Below are positions 7,632 to 17,254 of a DNA stretch of 31,179 nucleotides, one piece after another (within the stretch, counting starts at the first letter, position 1; each line of letters starts with the position of its first letter). Made by a program: the position numbers and the translations under genes. Source of the DNA: JBLXBZ01 sp048265185 (GTDB lineage Bacteria; Pseudomonadota; Alphaproteobacteria; Rhizobiales; Stappiaceae); contig JBLXBZ010000017.1 in assembly GCA_048265185.1 (NCBI GenBank), forward strand, positions 1 to 31,179, given 5' to 3'. The notes under the pieces were generated by a model, which was not told the DNA's origin, searched no databases, and worked only from the letters and a program-made list of their open reading frames with translations.

Positions 7632-9434
7632 CTATTGCTTGATTTCAGGAATAGACAAGGAATGAGGCGAGTAGTCCGCCGCTCTGACTTTAGCCCACGT
7701 GTCCGCACGCTTCGCCACTTCCGAAATCTGCTGGCCCGGGGCAATCCTGTTGAACTCGGCGTTCACGACCACGGCCCAGTCCCAGAGCAGGTCGCGCAGA
7801 CCTCCAGAAATCCCCTGTCGCATCCATATCTGCTCGAGGTCGAGCCTGTCGCCGAGTCGATCCGCGACCACCGACACGACGTAGGTGGCGATGTTCACCC
7901 ATCCCTGGCGGAACACCTCCTTCGCCTCCTTCGTCTTGATCATGCTCTCGATCGCCTTGAACAGTATGACCTTGGCGATCATCGCCCGATACCAGCGGGC
8001 ATCGAGCGGGCTGGGGACAATGCTCGGATCATCATCGAGTGCAGCCATGAATGCCGCGAAGTTCTTCTCGCCAGCCATTGCGACCTGGTTCGGCTTGCCG
8101 CGCCACGCTTCATGGTACTTCGCGATGTCGTTCTTGGTCAGCTTGCGTTTCGGCGGGACCATCTCTTTCAGGTTTCGCCTCTTCGCGGGCGTGGTACCTT
8201 CCCTCAGCAACATGACGTTGTAGGCGCCAGCCGCGCGCTCGTAGAACCATCGCGTTGCGCCGTCCGGGCACCACGTGTCGTTTGCAAGTTTTTCAAGCTC
8301 TCGATGGAACGGGCGGTTTGCCGACAGGTCGGACATCCTCACCGCGTTCTGGCTGTTCGCATAGCGGGAGACGTTGCTGATCAGTCGCTCGCGTGCCTCG
8401 TCCTGCGAACCCTTGAGGATGATGATCTTTGCCGGGACCATGACATGGCTGAGATCGATGGTGCGATCGTCGCGCGAGGCGAAATAGATGCTCGAGGTTG
8501 TCTGGCCGCCGTTCACGATCTGCAACCCCTTCAAGAACGATAAACCGAGATTGCCGTCATCAGAGCGCTCGAATGCAGCCTCGTCGCAGACTAGCACAAG
8601 GCCGTTGTTGAATGCGAGAAAGTGCTCCGGTTCCTTTCGGAGCGTTTCGACTATGCCCTTGTTTACCGCACGCTTGTTTCCGAGGAACGTGCGGATGTTG
8701 GCTTCGAGCAGCGTCGTGCCATAGCGAAGATAAAGATCCCGAATTAGTTGGCCGGGAATGGCCGTCAGGGCGTATTCGTAATCTGCGTCAGGGTCAGGAA
8801 CGTGGACACAAGGTAGAAGCCGACCTATCGACTGGACGAAACTGACCGCAAGTTCATCCCGTGGCTTGCCCTCGGTGTGTCGAAACAGCCGCTCGATGTC
8901 CATCGCCTCGACAGCGACCATCTTCTGATGAACCTCCTTGTTGGAGAACCGCTTGGTCTTGGTTCGCCCGTCGGTGATCACGAACACCCGAAGCCGGTCG
9001 ATGTCGTTCCATCGTGAACGGATGGTTGCGACGAGGTCCCTGACAGGGTGGGTGGGGTCAATTTTCGTGTCGAGCTGGCCACTCGCAGCGCGAAACAGAA
9101 AACGCACGCCTTCACTGGCGGTTCCAGTGGCATCCGAGTCACGCAGATCGTTCAACTCATCCGTCCCGAAATAGTGGGTCACGAACAGGTCGAGCGCGGT
9201 TTCATCTGAGCTGAGAGCATAACCGGTGATGCGCAACTTGGCGTTGCCGACTTTGCCGTTCCAATGGCAAACGGTCGGCGCGTCGCATATTCCGGTTTCC
9301 GCCACATGCTCCATGACCATTTCGGCAAAGACGAGTTCCTCCGAAGGAAAGGGGCCTTCGCCAGCCTCTACGCGCTCGGCGATGATGGTCTGCAGGTCGG
9401 AACGAAAGTTGCGGTGAAATTCTTCAAGGCTCAT
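7632..9434 (-). CDS. AIPR-family protein (abortive infection phage resistance), MZA-type
   Basis: With ATG 9434 the protein has 600 residues. The AIPR core (about residues 225-500) is clear: NIRTFLGNKRAVNKGI, then FLAFNNGLVLVCDE, then LQIVNGGQTTSSI, the family's most conserved block. AIPR proteins are linked to abortive infection and occur in MutL/Z1 restriction-like operons; their biochemistry is poorly defined. The N-terminal 220 residues are mixed alpha/beta and could be a nuclease-like domain, but I see no firm PD-(D/E)XK triad. A TTG at 9449 is also possible, but ATG 9434 lies one base after the upstream stop (TGACATG), which suits termination-reinitiation. Confidence 0.9.
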   Translation of the reverse strand: MSLEEFHRNFRSDLQTIIAERVEAGEGPFPSEELVFAEMVMEHVAETGICDAPTVCHWNGKVGNAKLRITGYALSSDETALDLFVTHYFGTDELNDLRDSDATGTASEGVRFLFRAASGQLDTKIDPTHPVRDLVATIRSRWNDIDRLRVFVITDGRTKTKRFSNKEVHQKMVAVEAMDIERLFRHTEGKPRDELAVSFVQSIGRLLPCVHVPDPDADYEYALTAIPGQLIRDLYLRYGTTLLEANIRTFLGNKRAVNKGIVETLRKEPEHFLAFNNGLVLVCDEAAFERSDDGNLGLSFLKGLQIVNGGQTTSSIYFASRDDRTIDLSHVMVPAKIIILKGSQDEARERLISNVSRYANSQNAVRMSDLSANRPFHRELEKLANDTWCPDGATRWFYERAAGAYNVMLLREGTTPAKRRNLKEMVPPKRKLTKNDIAKYHEAWRGKPNQVAMAGEKNFAAFMAALDDDPSIVPSPLDARWYRAMIAKVILFKAIESMIKTKEAKEVFRQGWVNIATYVVSVVADRLGDRLDLEQIWMRQGISGGLRDLLWDWAVVVNAEFNRIAPGQQISEVAKRADTWAKVRAADYSPHSLSIPEIKQ

Positions 9435-9435
9435 G

Positions 9436-10440
9436 TCAGTCAAGTCCAAATTCGTTGATCAGCTCCGGAATCCCAATGGAGTGGACTTCCAAGGCATCGA
9501 GGTCGAGTACATAAGCGGCCGAACGGATGGCCGCTGGCAGGGAGGCACGCGTAAGGCGCGGCATGTCACCTTCCGAGCGGAATGTTCTTGCATCCTTCAA
9601 TGCCAGCGTTCGGCTGTAGAGCGGTGCATGTTCTTCGAGGTATCCCATCACCATAAGCAATGCCTCGAAGCCGCGCTGAACTCCGGCCAGTCCAAACCTC
9701 TCGCGGAGAACGGACACGAGATCGACAAGCGAGGTCCCGTCCATATTTTCTTCGAAGCGGAAGGCGCAAAGGAAGATGGGAGCCCTGTCACCGTCCAGCT
9801 GCTCGATGCTGTTGATCCGAGCAAGGAAGCTGCCGGTCCGAACCGTGCTCTTCACTTCGATCGCGCCCCCGCGGACGTGAAAATCCTGCGCCGCCCTCAA
9901 AGGTCCCTGCCAGCAGTCGAGAGCACCGGCTCCCAAGGAGGTGTCCGCGAGCAATCTGAGCATCCATAATTCGCCGAGAAGGCCGATCTGTGCATCGGGT
10001 GAGAGAGGGCGGTGCGTTCGCGCCATGAACGCTTGCCACTCCCTGACCCGTTCAAGGAAGGCCTCTATCACGTCACGATTGGGCGTGTCAGCGGCGGCTT
10101 CCAGTGTTCGCAAGACATCAATGACCATGATGGCGAAGATGTCCGGCGACCCTTCCGGCCGTCTCACCAAGGCAATGGCCGTCTTTCCGGCAACTACAGT
10201 CTGACCCTCGATAAAGGCGACATCGAATCCCTTGCCTTCAGGCAGCCGTGCTGGGTTCACTGACCAAGAGCTAGGAAAGGAGACAATCAACGCTTCTCGT
10301 CCAAGGGGAAAGTGGCAGCCTGCCTCAACTGAGACTGCGCCCATCCCGGTGAGGTGAACAAAGCGCCAGTCTTCACTGGCTTCCTGGCGCGCGAGCGCTC
10401 TCCATGCCCGTGCTAGCCCTTCTTCAGTCCACCCAGTCAT
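9436..10440 (-). CDS. PD-(D/E)XK motif protein (DUF4420-like), MZA-type
   Basis: This 334-residue protein has a nuclease-like core at about 150-215. GLLGELWMLRLL holds Glu157, QDF holds Asp186 and AIEVKST gives Glu195-x-Lys197. That is the E...D...ExK metal-binding pattern of PD-(D/E)XK nucleases and fits the DUF4420 family found in Z1/MutL defence operons. It is likely the DNA-cutting partner of the Z1 NTPase. The start overlaps the Z1 gene by 17 bp. A strong ribosome site GGGGAGG lies about 5 bases before the ATG, inside the Z1 3' end. All candidate catalytic residues are present. Confidence 0.88.
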   Translation of the reverse strand: MTGWTEEGLARAWRALARQEASEDWRFVHLTGMGAVSVEAGCHFPLGREALIVSFPSSWSVNPARLPEGKGFDVAFIEGQTVVAGKTAIALVRRPEGSPDIFAIMVIDVLRTLEAAADTPNRDVIEAFLERVREWQAFMARTHRPLSPDAQIGLLGELWMLRLLADTSLGAGALDCWQGPLRAAQDFHVRGGAIEVKSTVRTGSFLARINSIEQLDGDRAPIFLCAFRFEENMDGTSLVDLVSVLRERFGLAGVQRGFEALLMVMGYLEEHAPLYSRTLALKDARTFRSEGDMPRLTRASLPAAIRSAAYVLDLDALEVHSIGIPELINEFGLD

Positions 10441-13312
10441 TGAGGCCTCCCCAGAGAACGCTGTTGGCGATGTACTTCGAGTTAGAGACCCTTCTCTCGG
10501 AAGTGCTCGATGGGAAACTGATTGCCCAAGCTACTACGGGATGGGCATCTGCGAGTTCTGGAACCTCAGCACCGGCAGGATCGAGCAGGTAGAGCATTAG
10601 CAGGCCGCGTTCTCGTCGAGCCGGAATGCTCGCTCCAACCACGCCGTTTCCGAGAACGTGACGGATCTGCGGACCTCTTGGTTCGGACGGTGGTTCCTTG
10701 CCTTCGTTTCTATCCGTATCATTGCGCCAGGTTTTTTGGCTGAGTTCGAGGGCGGCCTTCCACTCTGCCTCTGTCAGATCTATGGCTTGATCGCGGGGGG
10801 AAATGAGAGTTTTGATAGAGTATCGATCCGCATGCTCAGCTGCTCTGCGGCGATCCAACATTTTGACTGACGCTCCGCCAACCGACTTTTCTGTTCCCGG
10901 CTGATCTTTTCCGATCAGGGCCACGGTCCAGTCCGTAAGTTCCTGATCTTTGTTCATTTCCTCGATGAAGTCTGCGATCAGTGGGCTCATGATCCGGAAG
11001 CTGGCCGCGTGGGTCCTGTACTCCCGGAGGAACGAGATCACGCTGAGTGCCGACACATCTCGCCACAGGTGGCCGTTCCACTTCTGACCGTCGGGCACGA
11101 AGTGCTGATGGTTCAGGTCTGTCGATGGGCCAAGTGCGCTGATGAAGCGATCCGCGGCATTGAAGTTTGCCGCGATGTCGTCCTTCCGGTTCGAAAACAC
11201 GATGGTCTGCAGCAGATCGCCGGAATAGGTTAGCTGCATCGCGCGCGCGTTTCGCATCTTTGCCCGCGATGTTACGGTCAGCACGGAGTGGGATTTCACG
11301 CGCAGGCCGAACTGCTTGGGCGTAGCACCGGCCGCAACCATATTGTCAAACTCTTGGCGTAGCTCTTCGGCTGCATCGGCGATATGGCCGAACCACTCCA
11401 CCATTTCTTGGGATGTGTATAGGCGGCAGACATCGAGATAGCCGTCACGGTACCCGAACCACCGACCCATTTGCATAAGTGTGTCGTACATGCGTGCAGT
11501 TCGCAGGAAGTAGCTTGTACAGAGACCCTCGAGCGTCAGACCACGCGCCAGCTTGTCGCCACCGATGGCAATAACCTTCAGGCCGGTGGCGTCATTCTCG
11601 GCATAATCGAGAGCGTCCTTCGCCGTGCCGTTGATCTCGCGCACGCGAATGTCCGACAGAACGTCCGGCAGAACGCCACGAATATCCGTCCATGAGAAGT
11701 CTTCCAGCGTCTCTCCTTCGACAAGGGCATCTCGGATCCCGCGCATCCCGGGTAGGAAGGTCGCTTCATATTCCTCGCGCATCGATGCTTCGAGAGAAGC
11801 GAGTTCGATGCCGCGGGTGTATCGGCCTTTCATGTCCCTCACGTAGGAGGCTACCTGATTGAAGACTTCATTCTGCACAGAGGTGAAGCGGGTCACGTGA
11901 ATTAGCATGGAGGAGTGTTTACTGCCCTGTCCGCGCAGTTTTCGTATGGCACAGGCATAAACGAATGACCGGATCGCTTCAGCGAGCGAGTCCGGTACGC
12001 GATCTTCGCCCATCCAGCGTGGTCGATGCCCGTTTTTGTGCGGCTTCATTTCAGGTGAAGTTGTCGACTTGCTAGGCATCCAAGGCTGGAATTCATCGTC
12101 CAATAAGGTGCGCACCAGTGGCAGGTCTTCTGGCGTGCTTGAAGCGGCCCCGAACACGCGCCCCGGTCCTACGTAGTTCGATGGTGCGGCAAGGTTGGTG
12201 ATAAATGCCGAAGGGAACAGGTCAGGGCCATGCTCCTGCGTCTCACCGCGCTCATGAATGAAGATGTTTGCAAAGGGTGTGGCTGTGTAGCCGACGTATG
12301 CCTTGCGCGCAAAGTGGTGCAGAATCGCCCGGATCAGCCTGTTGATGGTTTTCGGTTGATGCTCTAGATCTGGATTGCCAAAATCATCCACGACGTCTTC
12401 GCCCGTATCCACTGAACCATGATCGGACTCGTCGTCGATCACAAGAATTGGCAAATTGGTGACCAGCTTGCGACCTGTTACGGGATCGATGTGATTGGCG
12501 ACGCGATTGCGGATCCAGTGTAGCAAGCGCTCCAGGACCGTCTTGTTTTTCTTGACGACGAACAGCCACGGTCGCTGCTCGGGACTGATATTCATTTTAG
12601 CCGCGACAGCCGTATTGAAGTCGCCCTTGTCACTTCGATTGGTTGCTGCATTCGGACGGACCGACATGTCCTTGTCGATCAGTCCTACGCCTACTGCTGG
12701 GAGCTCGTCAGTATCCGCGATGGTGGCAAAACCGAGAAACCCCTCGTCCAAGCGAATTTGGGTCTGTGCTCTCAGGTTGTTGTGCAGTCCGGCGAGCACG
12801 ATGATGATCTTGTAACCTGCGTCCGCGGCCTTGCAGATCAGTCCGGTATAGTTGCCAGTCTTCCCCGACTGAACGTGACCCACAACCAGCCCGCGACGAT
12901 CCCAGGTGCCTTCTCGGGTCGGGTCCTCGAGCTGTGAAAGGACTTCGTCAGTGGCGACGTCGAGGGCGTCGAGGGCCGTCCACGGGATGCGCGCTTCCAT
13001 GTATTCCGAGTAGCGCTGCCAATAGGTCCAACCCTTCTTCCTTTCTGCATCAAGCCAGGCGACATGGTCCTCACTGCTCGACAGGGTTGCGTTCGCGCCC
13101 ACCGTGCGGCTTGAACGCCGGATCAGTTCGTCAACGAGCGCGTCTCGATCAACAAGGGCAAAATCGTCCTCCATCATGATCGACAACTTAGTCAGCTCCT
13201 TCTCGATCATTTCCGGCGTGACAGGGCTCTGAGCGCGTTCCGCAGCGAGGCGGAGCATGTTTTGGGCCATGGAAAGGATTGAATCGAAGGCCTTCTGGTT
13301 AGAAATCGTCAT
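10424..13312 (-). CDS. Z1-domain NTPase/helicase-like protein, MZA-type
   Basis: This 962-residue protein is a Z1-domain superfamily II-like NTPase. GHVQSGKTGNYTGL (about 145-158) is the Walker A loop. LPILVIDDESDHGS is the Walker B motif of the DEAD/DExx kind. YVGYTATPFANIFIHE matches helicase motif III. GGDKLARGLTLEGLCTSYFL, then MGRWFGYRDGYLD, are motifs V and VI with the arginine finger. Z1 proteins are associated with MutL/MORC ATPases and nucleases and probably translocate on or remodel DNA. The ATG overlaps the MutL-like stop by four bases (ATGA). Length and motifs suggest an intact enzyme. Confidence 0.95.
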   Translation of the reverse strand: MTISNQKAFDSILSMAQNMLRLAAERAQSPVTPEMIEKELTKLSIMMEDDFALVDRDALVDELIRRSSRTVGANATLSSSEDHVAWLDAERKKGWTYWQRYSEYMEARIPWTALDALDVATDEVLSQLEDPTREGTWDRRGLVVGHVQSGKTGNYTGLICKAADAGYKIIIVLAGLHNNLRAQTQIRLDEGFLGFATIADTDELPAVGVGLIDKDMSVRPNAATNRSDKGDFNTAVAAKMNISPEQRPWLFVVKKNKTVLERLLHWIRNRVANHIDPVTGRKLVTNLPILVIDDESDHGSVDTGEDVVDDFGNPDLEHQPKTINRLIRAILHHFARKAYVGYTATPFANIFIHERGETQEHGPDLFPSAFITNLAAPSNYVGPGRVFGAASSTPEDLPLVRTLLDDEFQPWMPSKSTTSPEMKPHKNGHRPRWMGEDRVPDSLAEAIRSFVYACAIRKLRGQGSKHSSMLIHVTRFTSVQNEVFNQVASYVRDMKGRYTRGIELASLEASMREEYEATFLPGMRGIRDALVEGETLEDFSWTDIRGVLPDVLSDIRVREINGTAKDALDYAENDATGLKVIAIGGDKLARGLTLEGLCTSYFLRTARMYDTLMQMGRWFGYRDGYLDVCRLYTSQEMVEWFGHIADAAEELRQEFDNMVAAGATPKQFGLRVKSHSVLTVTSRAKMRNARAMQLTYSGDLLQTIVFSNRKDDIAANFNAADRFISALGPSTDLNHQHFVPDGQKWNGHLWRDVSALSVISFLREYRTHAASFRIMSPLIADFIEEMNKDQELTDWTVALIGKDQPGTEKSVGGASVKMLDRRRAAEHADRYSIKTLISPRDQAIDLTEAEWKAALELSQKTWRNDTDRNEGKEPPSEPRGPQIRHVLGNGVVGASIPARRERGLLMLYLLDPAGAEVPELADAHPVVAWAISFPSSTSERRVSNSKYIANSVLWGGLNDWVD

Positions 13313-14811
13313 TGCGTGTCTTTCGCTTCAAGGGCTGCAACTAGGTCGAGGTGCCGGTCGAATGGGGGCGTGCGACCGAGCCGCTCCCGCGCCTCGGTCG
13401 GGCTGAGCCCGCGGAACTTCACCAGCGCTTCAAACATCGAGGACAGGGTCTCCATTACCTCGTTGTCGGCCGCTCCGGCGAAACCAGTTCTCGGCGTTTC
13501 CTTGTCTTCCGCCGTATCCAGCCAGATACGCTGGACGGGCACTGTCTCCTCGATCAGCCTCAGCAGCCCGAGGATGTCAGGCTTGAGTGGGCCGGCGCGA
13601 TCGAGGATCGAGGCGACTAGATCATGGTCACGAGCGATCCGGTAAGACGTTCCTTGTGCCGAGCGCCGCACTTGCCAGGCGTCGGCGACCGCGTTCGAGC
13701 TTGTGCCTGAGGCCGGGGTCACGTGTCCCCGGTGGGCGAAGACCCGCCGCGCCGTGTCGCGTGTTTCTGTTGCGAGACGATGAAGCTGGGATCGCAGGCG
13801 CACCGGCGGGCTGGCCGTCGATTTCAGAACATTGATCTTCCAATCGGCATCCGCGCTGTTCGGTATGTCGAGTCGGATACGAGCGAGCCTGTGAGCTTCA
13901 TCGCGCGGCCATGGTTTGCCGCCATCGCCGAGGCCAAGCCAACCCCCAGCGAGAAGGAGACGCCTGTTGCGGTAGACGTAGAAGCCCTCCTGCTGCGTCC
14001 ATCCTCCGGGCCCCGCCGCCGCTTCCTGTTCGGCAGTCTTGAGCATGTCGCGATGCGGAAGGACGTGGCATTGCACGGTTACACCGGTGGTGTGGAGGAT
14101 CCTATACTCGGGGCTTTCCAGCGCCTTGCCGGGATGACCGATGAGGAACGGATCCCAAGGCTTCAATCCTCTGCCATTGAGCGAGAGGCGCAGCATGGGC
14201 AGTTGGCCATTGATGAGGCGATGGAAAGTCATCGCAAGATGCGCCTCCACGCGATCCGCGAGCTCGATCATGTCGGTAGCCGCGAAGCCATCGGTCACGA
14301 TACGGTCCAGTTTCTCCCAGAGTACGACGGTGCCGTGGGCCATCTGGTCCAGCGGCGCGAGCAGATGCTCTGATCCCGGCGCCGGCCCCTCGAAGAGCGG
14401 CCAATCGGCCCCGGGTTCCTGACCGATGAGATCGAGGTCCCAGCGCAGGCAGACGACCGGTCCACCTTCCTTCCGACTGGCGACGGTGAGGCGACGAGCC
14501 TGAGAGAAGCTGGCCGTCTTTAGGCCCAGCCCGAAGCGCCCGAGGTCGGTGGCGGCGCGTTCAGCCCTCGGATCGCGAGCACCAAGGCGCATGCCGGCCT
14601 CCAGAGCCGCGTCGTCCATGCCGTCGCCATCATCGACGATTCTTACCCAGCTCTCTGGACCGGCCCACTCAAGATGAACGGAGACGTCGCGCGCGTTTGC
14701 GGCGATGGAATTGTCGACCAGATCGGCAAGTGCGGTGGGAGGCGCGTAGCCGAGTCCCCGAAGGGACTCGAGCATCGACCCGGCATGAGGAGGAGCATTT
14801 CTTACACCCAT
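13309..14811 (-). CDS. MutL/MORC-like GHKL ATPase, MZA-type
   Basis: Starting at ATG 14811 the protein has about 500 residues. The N-terminal GHKL (Bergerat) ATPase fold shows DLVDNSIAA (about 30-38; catalytic Glu of this motif replaced by Asp, Asn binds Mg), VDDGDGMDDAAL (about 59-70) and GRFGLGLKTASF (about 91-102), which is the MORC-type lid motif. The C-terminal half carries the transducer region but no MutL endonuclease motif. Such ATPases clamp DNA on ATP binding and are thought to signal to nucleases. A longer frame starts at 14889 but would overlap the sigma-factor end by 74 bp. The ATG at 14811, four bases after that stop, is preferred, and ribosome handover is likely. Confidence 0.92.
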   Translation of the reverse strand: MGVRNAPPHAGSMLESLRGLGYAPPTALADLVDNSIAANARDVSVHLEWAGPESWVRIVDDGDGMDDAALEAGMRLGARDPRAERAATDLGRFGLGLKTASFSQARRLTVASRKEGGPVVCLRWDLDLIGQEPGADWPLFEGPAPGSEHLLAPLDQMAHGTVVLWEKLDRIVTDGFAATDMIELADRVEAHLAMTFHRLINGQLPMLRLSLNGRGLKPWDPFLIGHPGKALESPEYRILHTTGVTVQCHVLPHRDMLKTAEQEAAAGPGGWTQQEGFYVYRNRRLLLAGGWLGLGDGGKPWPRDEAHRLARIRLDIPNSADADWKINVLKSTASPPVRLRSQLHRLATETRDTARRVFAHRGHVTPASGTSSNAVADAWQVRRSAQGTSYRIARDHDLVASILDRAGPLKPDILGLLRLIEETVPVQRIWLDTAEDKETPRTGFAGAADNEVMETLSSMFEALVKFRGLSPTEARERLGRTPPFDRHLDLVAALEAKDTQ

Positions 14812-14815
14812 CCCG

Positions 14816-16990
14816 TCACAACCCCAGCAATTCTTGGAGCCGGCGCTTGCGGCCCGGATGGGAAAGACGATCGAGGCCTTTCGCTTCAATCTGACGAATG
14901 CGCTCGCGCGTCACGCCGTAGATTTGACCGATTTCCTCGAGGGTCATGTCGGTCTCGCGCCCGATACCAAAGCGCATCCGGATCACATCAGCCTGACGTT
15001 CCGGCAGCTCAGCCAGTGCGTCTGTCACGATCCTTTCGGTTTCTGCCTCGTCGAAGACATCCACTCCCGAAGGCTCGGGTAGCAGGTCGTCCCAGTCGTC
15101 AAGGCTTTCGGGATATTCGGCTTCACGCGGGATTCTGCGGAACTGTCTGACCTCGTCGATTGTCCATTCGAGCTCTTCGGCGAGTTCGAGGTCGGAGACG
15201 GCACCACCGACCCGAACGTCCAGCCTCTCGAGGGCGCGATCGAGCTTGGTGATCTTCTCGTTACGATGCACGGGGATGCGGATCGCCGCGCCTTCATCAG
15301 AACGCCATCGCGTAATGGCCTGTCGCATCCAGTAAGTGGCGTAGATGAGGAAGCGATAACCACGCTCGGGATCAAATCGCCTTGTGGAACGCTGCAGACC
15401 CATGAACGCGACTTGGAACACGTCCTCTGGATCCTCGCCTTCCTCCACGTTCCGCGAGGCAAACCGACGGACGTAAGGCAGATGCTCGCGGATTAGGTGC
15501 GCGGTGGCAGATTCGGAGATCAGTAATTCTGCTTCCAGCTGACTGGCCTCTGCTTGACGCGCTGGGAGCTGTTCGAGTGTGCGAACCAACTCCTTGTGGA
15601 ACGCCAGAGAGAGATCCAATGCCTCGAGCGCAGCAAGCGCCTCTCTTCGTCGTTTGCCGTCCATCACCCGGCCAGTAGTGTGCCACGACCTCAGGGTGTC
15701 CGCGGCGGCCATTACTTCAGACGTCTCCGCATGGCCCGGGCGTGAAGGAATGATCGTTCTCAGGGAGACCGAGCCGGGGTCTCGCGAACCGTCGCGGATG
15801 CTCTCCATGACGTCGAGGATTGTTTCGACGGCGGTCTCGGAGGCTAGGATGCCCAGCTGGAGTTCCTGCTTGGCCCGCATCATGGGCTCCAGCAACTGCC
15901 GCTCTTCTGATTTATCCATGACGAAGCGCTGTGAGCCGGGAAGCCGCGTCCGACGCGTAAGGGCTGCCTCTATCGCGTCAGCAAGGTCATCGGACGATGT
16001 GTCTGAGACGGCGTCCCAGATGTCTGCATCATGCCCCGTCGCCTGAGCGAGATCGAAGCCCGCTGCTTCCAAGTTGCGCTGGAGATTGATGCGCAGTTCC
16101 TCGAGATCACCATTCCCTTCGCAATGGGCGACCAAGTGGTCGATATCGTTGAGGGAGCACCGACCCTTTGCCAAAATCTCCTCTGCCCAAGTGAAGCAGA
16201 GCTCCGGGTCGATCGACATCCGCGTGCCGGTCTGTACGACGGCGCGTTTGACCGATTTCCGGCCACGGTTCCGAACTTTCAGGAAGTCGTTCTCTGCACC
16301 ATGATCGGCCGTCACCGCGGCGCTGGAGCCGATGCCTTCTCCAGAGATCGGCGCAGCTGAAAGATCGAGATCCCAATCCTCGTCCTCGTTATCCGAAACC
16401 ACAGGTGACGAACTGACGAGCGCTACGAACGTCCCCGATGCCGTATCGCCCACGTATTGATCGAAGAATTCCTCGGGTTCTGCCTCAGCCTCGAAACTCA
16501 ACAACTCATCAAGAGCGTCAGGCGCGCAGTCCGAATTCGTCTGCGGGACATTCGCGATATGTTGAGAGGGAATTGCCGGACTCTCGACGATTTCCTGTAC
16601 TGCACCTTTTTTATGCTTATCGACATTCTCAGGTCGTGGCGAGTTCGCAACAAGCGAAGACAAGAGCTGCGCAACGGAATCGTGGCCTTCCGCAAATGCC
16701 ACATCCGCAGGAGTCTGCCGTTTTTGATTCAGTGATCCAGCATCAGCGTCCGATCGAAGGAAGAGATCACAGAGGGCGAGATCCCCCATATGCGCCGCAA
16801 GGTGGAGTGGCGTATCTCCCTTTGGATCTGTCGCATGAAGACGGGAGGATGAAGCGAAATCGGCAAGTTTATCAATATTGCCATCAGTGATCAGACGAAT
16901 TTCGGCAGGCCCAAGGAAATGATTTTCGGTATCGCTGGACAACTGGGAGCGGTTGCCGAAGAAGCGGGACAGCCTATCCATGACCTTCAT
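14816..16990 (-). CDS. Ankyrin-repeat/sigma-70 fusion (RpoD-like sigma factor)
   Basis: This 724-residue protein joins two parts. Residues about 29-112 hold two ankyrin repeats (KGDTPLHLAAHMGD, then RQTPADVAFAEGHDSVAQLL), a protein-binding module. An acidic low-complexity linker (DNEDEDWDLDLS) and a helical region with a possible region 1.2 (SEERQLLEPMMRAKQEL) follow. The C-terminal 230 residues are a full sigma-70 core. REHLPYVRRFA and YATYWMRQAITRW are regions 2.1-2.4, IRIPVHRNEKITKL is region 3, and TLEEIGQIYGVTRERIRQIE is the region 4.2 helix-turn-helix. It should bind RNA polymerase and recognise promoters. AAGGAG lies 7 bases before the ATG. The gene overlaps the CapW-like remnant by four bases and leads the defence operon, which it may control. 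Confidence 0.92.
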   Translation of the reverse strand: MKVMDRLSRFFGNRSQLSSDTENHFLGPAEIRLITDGNIDKLADFASSSRLHATDPKGDTPLHLAAHMGDLALCDLFLRSDADAGSLNQKRQTPADVAFAEGHDSVAQLLSSLVANSPRPENVDKHKKGAVQEIVESPAIPSQHIANVPQTNSDCAPDALDELLSFEAEAEPEEFFDQYVGDTASGTFVALVSSSPVVSDNEDEDWDLDLSAAPISGEGIGSSAAVTADHGAENDFLKVRNRGRKSVKRAVVQTGTRMSIDPELCFTWAEEILAKGRCSLNDIDHLVAHCEGNGDLEELRINLQRNLEAAGFDLAQATGHDADIWDAVSDTSSDDLADAIEAALTRRTRLPGSQRFVMDKSEERQLLEPMMRAKQELQLGILASETAVETILDVMESIRDGSRDPGSVSLRTIIPSRPGHAETSEVMAAADTLRSWHTTGRVMDGKRRREALAALEALDLSLAFHKELVRTLEQLPARQAEASQLEAELLISESATAHLIREHLPYVRRFASRNVEEGEDPEDVFQVAFMGLQRSTRRFDPERGYRFLIYATYWMRQAITRWRSDEGAAIRIPVHRNEKITKLDRALERLDVRVGGAVSDLELAEELEWTIDEVRQFRRIPREAEYPESLDDWDDLLPEPSGVDVFDEAETERIVTDALAELPERQADVIRMRFGIGRETDMTLEEIGQIYGVTRERIRQIEAKGLDRLSHPGRKRRLQELLGL

Positions 16991-17193
16991 AGAAGCTCTC
17001 CTTGTTGAGAGACACGATCTGCTGCCCCTGTGTTTCTTACGTCGGGATTTGTATCGTAGCCACGTCGCTTAAGCGTGTAGTAGAGCAACGCGCGACGGAC
17101 CTTGATCTTCACCTTACCTTCATGCATTCCGTAATTGAGCGCGATGACCTTGGCTTGGGTTTTCGTAAGGGTGGTGTGTGGCTCAATTTTCAA
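16987..17193 (-). pseudogene. C-terminal (WCX) piece of a CapW/BrxR-type regulator
   Basis: A 68-residue frame begins at TTG 17193, right after an in-frame TGA. It contains TLTKTQAKVIALNYGMHEGK and VRRALLYYTLKRRGYD. That matches the end of CapW/BrxR-type WYL regulators, where a DYGM-x-DG block is followed by an R-x-ALL-x-Y helix. The N-terminal piece of the same protein type lies just upstream in another frame, so this is the tail of a gene that lost its middle. Its stop overlaps the sigma-factor start (ATGA), showing that the intact gene was translationally coupled to the operon. Confidence 0.65.
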
Positions 17194-17254
17194 TGTGATT
17201 TCCGTATTTCAGTTGCGGTCATAGTCTGGAGATGCGCTGCCCCTCTGGGATGCA

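Noticed and set aside
7635..8543. 302-residue open frame on the plus strand
   Set aside because: It is antisense to the clear AIPR gene and has no recognisable domain; high GC keeps the opposite frame open.
9433..9969. 178-residue frame on the plus strand
   Set aside because: It is antisense to the DUF4420-like gene, whose metal-site residues are intact, and resembles no protein family.
13723..14373. 216-residue open frame on the plus strand
   Set aside because: It lies opposite the MutL-like ATPase, whose GHKL motifs are unmistakable, and shows no protein-family character.
14812..14889. Upstream start for the MutL-like ATPase
   Set aside because: It would overlap the sigma-factor coding end by 74 bp and add residues unlike the family. 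The ATG at 14811, just after the sigma stop, is more natural.
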